A DNA stretch of 64,000 nucleotides from assembly GCA_029204045.2 (NCBI GenBank), contig CM055063.1, positions 43,309,562 through 43,373,561 of the forward strand, read 5' to 3'. Each line of letters begins with the position of its first letter. The stretch's first letter is position 1. The notes beneath the pieces are model-generated. The model was not told the origin of the DNA and did not search any database. It was given only the letters and a program-made list of their open reading frames with translations. Positions 56,465 to 64,000 of the stretch are shown piece by piece. The DNA is from Tillandsia leiboldiana. Taxonomy: Eukaryota > Streptophyta > Magnoliopsida > Poales > Bromeliaceae. A program made the translations under genes and the position numbers.

Positions 56465-58335
56465 TGTCACGCCCCGGCATCGAAACTGCGACCCGGGCTG
56501 GCCAACAGATCCGCCGCCCATACGGTGAACCTCGTATAGACGAAGCGTCTAACCTGCAAAAGATAGATACTATACTATCCAGATATCAGAGCTGAAAATA
56601 AACTGCTAGAAATAAAATAAATTAATACAAAGTCCTCACCAAAGTACAAGTCACTCAACTCTGAAAGAAAAGTACAACTCTATACCTCACTACAAGGTCA
56701 CTCAACAATAAGTAACTCTCATAATATAAAAAGGGTACATCTACTCTCTGGACGACGACTGGTAGGGATCTAGCTCGCGACCCCCTTACCTCGGTCTGAA
56801 GAAGCAGCAACTGGAGCAGCAGGAACAGGAGTAGAAATCCCTGTGGGAAAAGACACCACGACGGGTATGAGAACTACGTCCCAAGTAGTTCTCAGTGGGT
56901 GCCGCCAATAAGCCCAACGATCTGCCCACTAAGTCTACTAGAGGCATAAAGTAAAAAATGCATGGCTGTAAGGAAAAGCTGGTAAGTAAACTCTACAGCT
57001 ACTATGCCTCTATCTAGATGCTCAAAAAGTGGAACAGAAAGAACATGATGCCACAACTAACTCTCATCTCTGATCACCCAATCTAACTGACTGCCACCTC
57101 GGGTCCAGTCAAACCTGCGCCAACCTACTGCCGTTACGTCCCGGAGGAGCGGGCTTACGTAGGACCTACTGCCGTTACGTCCTTGAGGAGCGGACTTACG
57201 TTGGGCGTCCATGACTGCCAAAATTGGCTCAGCCAGAGGGACAAAACGTCGACAAGTCGCGATACCAAAGTGCAGACCCACCCCGGACGTGGCACTCGAG
57301 GGGAGCGGCCCCAACGAGGACAAGGGTATCCGCGCACTCTGTCGAGCTGGCACTGCAGGCTATAGTCCAAAATCCACGCTCACGCTCTGAACAGAAGGAC
57401 ACAGAATCCACAAACATCACGCACAACGGTCGGAGCACTCTCGACGACTCAGCTGATCAGCTCTCTCGAATCTCAAGATACAAGCAACTCCAACAACTCA
57501 AAGTACAAGGTCGCATCCACTACGAACAACTGCCTCAACAGGCCAAAAATCCGGGCGCCCGAAACTTCTGGGCTGCTACAGTAACGGGCCCGGCCCGTTA
57601 CTGTTCACGCCCAGAAAATTCCCACGCCGCCACGCGTCCAACCAAACAGCAAACAGCTGTTTGGGCCAACGGCCATGCGCCACGTGGCCGAAGCGGTGGC
57701 CGACACGTGGCGCCCCCGCCGGGAGCCGCGGGTCAGCGCGCCCACGTCGCGCCCCACGTGCGCCCACGCGCGCCTGTCGGGCACGCAGCCCGAGGTACCT
57801 GCTCCCCGCACCGTGGACCGCGCGCACAACACCGCACCAACCACGATCTGCCACGTGTCCACCCCCGGTCCACCGTGCACCCGTGCCATTCCCGTGGACC
57901 GCGCCCACTGCGCCCGCCAACCGGGAGCCGCCACGTGGCCAGCGCCCGGGTGTACGCCTCTGCGGTGGACCGCGCGCCTCCGCCGCCGCCAGTCGCCGCG
58001 CTCCGCCGCCCGCCGCCGCCGCCGGCGCTTCTCCGACCGCCGGAACAGTACCCCACACCTCGAAATCCGTGCCGGGTCATCCGGGCTCCGAAAAATCCAA
58101 GTAAATAGCCCGTTTCGATCGTTTTCGCACGCTGAATCCAAATCCGATGTCCGATTTGCCAAATTCCACTTCTAAAATTTCTCAAAAATTCCCGGAAAAA
58201 CAAACTTGATCCGTTTTTCATGCCGGGTCCAAATCTTGGGTCCAAAATGCGCGCAAACACCTCTAACACTCAACCGGGGTCTCCAGAAGTCACAGATCCA
58301 ACAGTAATCCAAACGTGGGAATTTCCGGGTCCTCA
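56465..58335 (-). repeat. LTR1 of element E
   Basis: The terminal block at the left end is shared with G, C and H. CACGTG cores lie at 57681, 57704, 57755, 57852 and 57932, with GTGGACC words between, in the U3-like half. A pair of related ~50-bp segments at 57121-57210 (ACTGCCGTTACGTCC...GAGGAGCGG...CTTACGT) is visible. Confidence 0.9.
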
Positions 58336-59456
58336 CATCCTCCCCCACTAAAAGAAAGTTTTGTCCTCGAAACTAACACAACTCAAACAGGGAGTCTCCA
58401 AGCCAAAGGTAGGTATCCATCAACACCGTCTCCAGCTCCCAAGCACTACTCACTCCCCGTGATTACTCCTCAACAAAACAATCATCAGTACGGCATGGCC
58501 CGGTTGAGCAATTCTCTCATCACACGAGCCAGAATTCGCAACGGGCATCCCTCGCACTCCAAACACTCACAAATCTCAACTGGAGCGAGTCAATCATGGG
58601 CGAGGGGTCCAAAAGCAAAACACCTCTGAGCTGAGACGTGGAAAACCTCAGGAACTCCAAAAAGCTGGGGACAAGGAAGATTAACCAAATCTACTCGTCC
58701 AATCTACACGAAGAACGTCACCACAACCAACAGGAAAGGTAAGGGCCCCACCAGCAGGAAAGTCGTCAACCCCAACTCTCTGTTTAGAAAACAGCTGAGA
58801 TTAACGAAAAGTCCGAAAATTCCGAAAGACCAGTGCCTTCGCCCAAATCAAACAAGAACAGGTTCGGGCACCGTCTTCATTTCTGGAGCAGTCTTTCGAA
58901 GCTTTCGTCCTGTTCGAAAATTTCAGTACAAGGCGAGAAAAGGGAGAGAAGTGTTGAAGCCGTTCCTGCTGTGGCTAAAAAACGGAAGCTACGATCTAAC
59001 CGTGCCCCTAAAAAGAAAAACACAACTCTAGTCCTAATCGTCACCTACGCTCAACAGGTAGCACCCAACCCAAAACCGCTGAAGCCACTGCTGCAGAAAG
59101 GATGCCACGGTGACCTGAGAAAATGATCTCCTGCTGTCCAACTCGCGGGAAGGTCACGATTCTCAATCCACAATCAATCGTTGCACGATACCGCACCAAC
59201 TGGTCCATCCCGTGTGCTCAATCTGAGTCGTGGAGCTGCAACCCAACCGTCACCTTTGCCGGTAAAATTCGAAGTCTCAACAGCACTAGACATAATCCAT
59301 AAGGCTTCCCCAAGTGCACAATACCAACAGGAACCTGTACCTCTAGTGCACGTGGTAACAACTCTACCTCCAGTCCAGACAGGAAAACTAAAAACACTCT
59401 AACTCAAACCTATGAATCGGGGTGGTTCAGACTGCCGGGACTGGCTCCATCGATCA

Positions 59457-59608
59457 ATGACGTCCCGAAGCTCAGCTACTATCCACTATCCACCCTGCCT
59501 CGGTGCCTCGGCACTGCTCGTCGGCACGGTGGATGACGTCCCGAAGCTCAGCTACTATCCACTATCCACCCTGCCTCGGTGCCTCGGCACTGCTCGTCGG
59601 CACGGAGG
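59457..59608. repeat. 76-bp tandem duplication in interior 1 of E
   Basis: A segment beginning ATGACGTCCCGAAGCTCAGC and ending CTCGTCGGCACGG occurs twice (starts 59457 and 59533). Interior 2 has it once (63183 onward), which accounts for nearly all of the 77-bp length difference between the two interiors. Confidence 0.93.
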
Positions 59609-59989
59609 GGGCTGCTCGCTCCATCGGTGCTACCGGTACAACTGAATATGCCACTGCATAGAAAGAAAGTACTGGAGGACACTCAAGCGGTACTGCAACT
59701 AGCTGTGCTTTCTGCTCCAACAAGCGCATCAAACGTTCCATGGCCTCCTCCTGCCATCGGACAGCCTCCGACATCTGTGCCATCTGGATCCATAACTCCT
59801 GGGTCTCGCTCTGCTCTGATAGCTCTGCCTCCCGCTGCTTGGGTTACTCATCAGATGCGGGATGTGCCCTCTTCGCTACACGACGTCTCAGGGGCATCGT
59901 AGTACACTGCACAATAACAAACATCAGGACACAACAACCAAACGACCCAATCCAGCGAAAGTCTAAGACATGTCATCCATTCCATAGCA

Positions 59990-60013
59990 TTATGTTGTCT
60001 GCAGCCAACATAA
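59990..60013 (-). promoter_or_regulatory. Leader stem-loop of E unit 1
   Basis: Plus strand TTATGTTG, TCTGCAGC, CAACATAA: perfect stem, identical to AB, about 160 nt from the primer site and about 93 nt before the gag start. Confidence 0.68.
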
Positions 60014-60171
60014 TCGCTTAGGAGAATAAACATGCCAATCACTCATCCCATCCCTTGGGAGAGGTATGAAACTCAATCAGGACTCTCGCTAACAGTCACG
60101 ACTCTCACGTAGTCATCCTAATATCCAACCACAAGCCTAGGGTTTCTAAGTCCACAATGACCTACAACCTA

Positions 60172-60184
60172 GGCTCTGATACCA
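60172..60184 (-). other. Primer binding site of E unit 1
   Basis: Minus-strand TGGTATCAGAGCC, 8 nt from LTR2. Initiator-Met tRNA primer. Confidence 0.93.
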
Positions 60185-60192
60185 CTCTAATC

Positions 60193-62063
60193 TGTCATGC
60201 CCCGGCGTCGAAACTACGACCCGGGCTCGCCAACAGATCCGCCGCCCATACGGTGAACCCCGTATAGACGAAGCGTCTAACCTGCAAAAGATAGATACTA
60301 TACTATCCAGATATCAGAGCTGAAAATAAACTGCTAGAAATAAAATAAATTAATACAAAGTCCTCACCAAAGTACAAGTCACTCAACTCTGAAAGAAAAG
60401 TACAACTTTATACCTCACTACAAGGTCACTCAACAATAAGTAACTCTCATAATATAAAAAGGGTACATCTACTCTCTGGACGACGACTGGTAGGGATCTA
60501 GATCGCGACTCCCTTACCTCGGTCTGAAGAAGCAGCAACTGGAGCAGCAGGAACAGGAGTAGAAGTCCATGTGGGAAAAGACACCACGACGGGTGTGAGA
60601 ACTACGTCCCAAGTAGTTCTCAGTGGGTGCCGCCAACAAGCCCAACGGTTTGTCCACTAAGTCTACTAGAGGCATAAAATAACAAATGCATGGCTATAAG
60701 GAAAAGCTGGTAAGTAAACTTTACAGCTACTATGCCTCTATCTAGATGCTCAAAAAGTGGAACAGAAAGAACATGATGCCACAACTAACTCTCATCTCTG
60801 ATCACCCAATCTAACTGACTGCCACCTCGGGTCCAGTCAAACCTGCGCCAACCTACTACCGTTACGTCCCGGAGGAGCGGGCTTACGTAGGACCTACTGC
60901 CGTTACATCCCTGAGGAGCGGACTTACGTAGGGCGTCCATGACTGCCAAAATTGGCTCAGCCAGAGGGACAAAACGTCGACAAGTCGCGATACCAAAGTG
61001 CAGACCCACCCCGGACGTGGCACTCGAGGGGAGCGACCCCAACGAGGACAAGGGTATCCGCGCACTCTGACGAGCTGGCACTGCAGGCTATAGTCCAAAA
61101 TCCACGCTCACGCTCTGAACGGAAGGACTTAGAATCCACAAACATCACGCACAATGGTCGGAGCACTCTCGACGAATCAGCTGATCAGCTCTCTCGAATC
61201 TCAAGACACAAGCAACTCCACCAACTCAAAGTACAAGGTCGCATCCACTACGAACAACTGCCTCAACAGGCCAAAAATCCGGGCGCCCGAAACTTCTGGG
61301 CTGCTACAGTAACGGGCCCGGCCCGTTACTGTTCACGCCCGGAAAATTCCCAGGCCGCCACGCGTCCACCCAAACAGCAAACAGCTGTTTGGGCCAATGG
61401 CCATGCGCAAGGTGGCCGAAGCGGTGGCCAACACGTGGCCGCCCCGCCGGGCGCCGCGGGTCAGCGCGCCCACGTCGCGCCCCACGTGCGCCCACGCGCG
61501 CCTGTCGGGCACGCAGCCCGAGGTACTTGCTCCCCGCACCGTGGACCGCGCGCACAACACCGCACCAACCACGATCTGCCACGTGTCCACCCCCGGTCCA
61601 CCGTGCACCCGCGCCATTCCCGTGGACCGCGCCCACTGCGCCCGCCAACCGGGAGCCGCCACGTGGCCAGCGCCTGGGTGTACGCCTCCGCGGTGGACCG
61701 CGCGCCTCCGCCGCCGCCAGCCGCCGCGCTCCGCTGCCCGCCGCCGCCGCCGGCGCTTCTTCGGCCGCCGGAACAGTACCCCACACATCGAAATCCGTGC
61801 CGGGTCATCCGGGCTCCGAAAAATCCAAGTAAATAGCCCGTTTGGATCGTTTTCGCGCGCTGAATCCAAATCCGATGTCCGATTTGCCAAATTCCACTTC
61901 TAAAATTTCTCAAAAATTTCCGAAAAAACAAACTTGATCCGTTTTTCATGCCGGGTCCAAATCTTGGGTCCAAAATGCGCGCAAACACCTCTAACACTCA
62001 ACCGGGGTCTCCAGAAGTCACAGATCCAACAGTAATCCAAACGTGGGAATTTTCGGGTCCTCA
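60193..62063 (-). repeat. LTR2 of element E, shared by both units
   Basis: Same length as LTR1 (1871 bp) with scattered substitutions. One G-box core of LTR1 is lost (GCAAGGTGGCC near 61408 instead of GCCACGTGGCC). It acts as the 5' LTR of unit 1 and the 3' LTR of unit 2. Confidence 0.92.
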
Positions 62064-63843
62064 CATCCTCCCCCACTAAAAGGAAGTTTCGTCCTCGAAA
62101 CTAACACAACTCAAACAGGGAGTCTCCAAGCCAAAGGTAGGTATCCATCAACACCGTCTCCAGCTCCCAAGCACCACTCACTCCCCGTGATTACTCCTCA
62201 ACAAAACAATCATCAGTACGGCATGGCCCGGTTGCGCAATTCTCTCATCGCACGAGCCAGAATTCACAACGGGCGTCCCTCGCACTCCAAACACTCACAA
62301 ATCTCAACTGGAGCGAGTCAATCACGGGCGAGGGGTCCAAAAGCAAAACACCTCTGAGCTGAGACGTGGAAAACCTCAGGAACTCCAAAAAACTGGGGAC
62401 AAGGAAGATTAACCAAATCTACTCGTCCAATCTACACGAAGAACATCACCACAACTAACAGGAAAGGTAAGGGCCCCACCAGCAGGAAAGTCGTCAACCC
62501 CAACTCTCTGTTTAGAAAACAGCTTAGATTAATGAAAAGTCCGAAAATTCCGAAAGACCAGTGCCTTCGCCCCAATCAAACAAGAACAGGTTCGGGCACC
62601 GCCTTCATTTCTGGAGCTGTCTTTCGAAGCTTTCGTCCTGTTCGAAAATTTCAGTACAAGGCGAGAAAAGGGAGAGAAGTGTTGAAGCCGTTCCTGCTGT
62701 GGCTACAAACGGAAGCTACGATCTAACCGTGCCCCTAAAAAGAAAAACACAACTCTAGTCCTAATCGTCACCTACGCACAACAGGTAGCACCCAACCCAA
62801 AACCGCTGAAGCCACTGCTGCAGAAAGGATGCCACGGTGACCTGAGAAAATGATCTCCTGCTGCCCAACTCGCGGGAAGGTCACGGTAATCAATCCACAA
62901 TCAATCGTTGCACGATACTGCACCAACTGGTCCATCCCGTGTGCTCAATCTGAGTCGTGGAGCTGTAACCCAACCGTCACCTTTGCCGGTAAAATTTGAA
63001 GTCTCAACAGCACTAGACATAATCCATAAAGCTTCCCCAAGTGCACAATACCAACAGGAACCTGTACCTCTAGTGCACGTGGTAACAACTCTACCTCCAG
63101 TCCAGACAGGAAAACTAAAAACACTCTAACTCAAACCTATGAATCGGGGTGGTTCAGACTGCCGGGACTGGCTCCATCGATTAATGACGTCCCGAAGCTC
63201 AGCTACTATCCACTATCCACCCTGCCTCGGTGCCTCGGCACTGCTCGTCGGCACGGAGGGGGTTGCTCGCTCCATCGGTGCTACTGGTACAACTGAATAT
63301 GCCACTGCATAGAAAGAAAGTACTGGAGGACACTCAAGCGGTACTGCAACTAGCTGTGCTCTCTGCTCCAACAAGCGCATCAAACGTTCCATGGCCTCCT
63401 CCTGCCTTCGGACAGCCTCCGACATCTGTGCCATCTGGATCCATAACTCCTGGGTCTCGCTCTGCTCTGATAGCTCTGCCTCCCGCTGCTCGGGTTACTC
63501 ATCAGATGCGGGATGTGCCCTCTTCGCTACACGACGTCTCAGGGGCATCGTAGTACACTGCACAATAACAAACATCAGGACACAACAACCAAACGACCCA
63601 ATCCAGCGAAAGTCTAAGACATGTCATCCATTCCATAGCATTATGTTGTCTGCAGCCAACATAATCGCTTAGGAGAATAAACATGCCAATCACTCATCCC
63701 ATCCCTTGGGAGAGGTATGAAACTCAATCAGGACTCTCGCTAACAGTCACGACTCTCACGTAGTCATCCTAATGTCCAACCACAAGCCCAGGGTTTCTAA
63801 GTCCACAATGACCTACAACCTAGGCTCTGATACCACTCTAATC
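62064..63843 (-). pseudogene. Interior 2 of E
   Basis: Same order as interior 1: PPT at 62064-62083, protease-like trace, gag start near 63548 with the same early TAA, the leader stem-loop at 63641-63664 and the primer site at 63823-63835. It has only one copy of the 76-bp segment. No functional ORF. Confidence 0.85.
63641..63664 (-). promoter_or_regulatory. Leader stem-loop of E unit 2
   Basis: Identical stem and loop to unit 1 and to AB (TTATGTTG, TCTGCAGC, CAACATAA on plus). Confidence 0.68.
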
Positions 63844-64000
63844 TGTCACGCCCCGGCGTCGAAACTACGACCCGGGCTCGCCAACAGATCCGCCGCCCAT
63901 ACGGTGAACCCCGTATAGACGAAGCGTCTAACCTGCAAAAGATAGATACTATACTATCCAGATATCAGAGCTGAAAATAAACTGCTAGAAATAAAATAAA
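63844..64000 (-). repeat. LTR3 of element E, start only
   Basis: The first 157 bp match the start of LTR2 nearly base for base (TGTCACGCCCCGGCGTCG, CGTATAGACGAAGCGTCTAACC). The LTR continues outside the window. Confidence 0.92.

Larger units (their letters stand above)
58336..60192 (-). pseudogene. Interior 1 of E: PPT, decayed protease, gag start, leader
   Basis: Next to LTR1 are the PPT (CATCCTCCCCCACTAAAAG on plus) and GTTTTGTCCTCGAAAC. A protease-like trace on the minus strand at about 59160-59390 (LPRALEVQVPV) matches that of C. The gag start is at 59897 (MPLRRRVAKR), hits TAA after 17 codons, then continues open as AQMSEAVRWQEEAMERLMRL, like the N-terminal helix of AB gag. RT and integrase are not recognisable. 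The leader from 59990 to the primer site is in good condition. Confidence 0.8.
56465..64000 (-). mobile_element. Element E: tandem non-autonomous array LTR-interior-LTR-interior-LTR
   Basis: LTR1 56465-58335 (1871 bp), interior 1 58336-60192, LTR2 60193-62063 (1871 bp), interior 2 62064-63843, LTR3 from 63844 past the window. LTRs start TGAGGACCCGGAAA on the minus strand, like C, and end GGGGCGTGACA. The two units differ by scattered substitutions, unlike the AB duplicate, and no gap separates them, so this array looks real. It is inserted in the RT of D; the five bases to the left are GAACA (56460-56464), the other flank is outside. The likely origin is unequal recombination between LTRs of two related copies. 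Confidence 0.9.

Noticed and set aside
57224..58108. 294-aa ORF in LTR1 of E, repeated at 60952-61836
   Set aside because: It crosses the LTR U3 on the strand opposite to the element, is rich in Arg/Pro/His, and has equally open frames on the other strand. No family is recognisable.

Overview
This window is plant nuclear repeat DNA. I see no host gene, rRNA or tRNA. Almost every base belongs to LTR retrotransposons nested inside one another. Most are Ty3/gypsy chromoviruses, probably of the Tekay/Del type: plant initiator-Met tRNA primer sites (TGGTATCAGAGC), a gag-protease-RT-RNaseH-integrase order, and a C-terminal chromodomain-like end ending WELE...YPHLF. One solo LTR looks Ty1/copia-like. 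A large angiosperm genome, in pericentromeric or otherwise gene-poor heterochromatin, is the natural reading; the species cannot be told. All comparisons were made by eye.

Layout, using my own labels. F (+ strand): end of pol 1-221, then a 3' LTR 264-4340 split by a copia-like solo LTR (735-2602, TSD CCGGA). 4341-4649: a small array of hairpin repeats. H: the outermost chromovirus LTR (- strand), from 4650, running off the right side. H contains a solo LTR D2 (6176-13019, TSD GTTTT), which itself contains a solo LTR of family G (8077-11984, TSD TGGGC). H also contains element D (- strand, from 14583 past the window end). The 3' LTR of D is split by element C (15426-52173, + strand, TSD TGTTG). 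The interior of C is split by element AB (17203-45108, - strand). The 3' LTR of AB is split by a complete element G (17808-29288, + strand, TSD GTCGC). The pol of D (53890-56464) is split again by E (56465 to the end), a tandem LTR-interior-LTR-interior-LTR array. At its deepest this is five levels of nesting.

How the parts work together: AB is the only element with a nearly continuous gag-pol frame. G, C and E carry decayed, stop-ridden remnants of the same gag-pol, yet keep clean LTRs and polypurine tracts; G and E also keep the primer site and a leader stem-loop whose loop contains CTGCAG and which AB shares. They look like non-autonomous passengers moved by AB-like proteins. The AB copy has itself lost the integrase segment that should hold the catalytic glutamate, and it carries a stop codon after it.

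Assembly caution: the 100-N run at 36139-36238 is flanked by two copies of the same ~6.2 kb (29928-36138 and 36239-42445). They differ almost only by one-base indels. The left end of the second copy matches the left LTR, and the right end of the first copy matches the right LTR. This is best explained as two overlapping contig ends placed side by side without merging, so the apparent second AB interior is probably not real.
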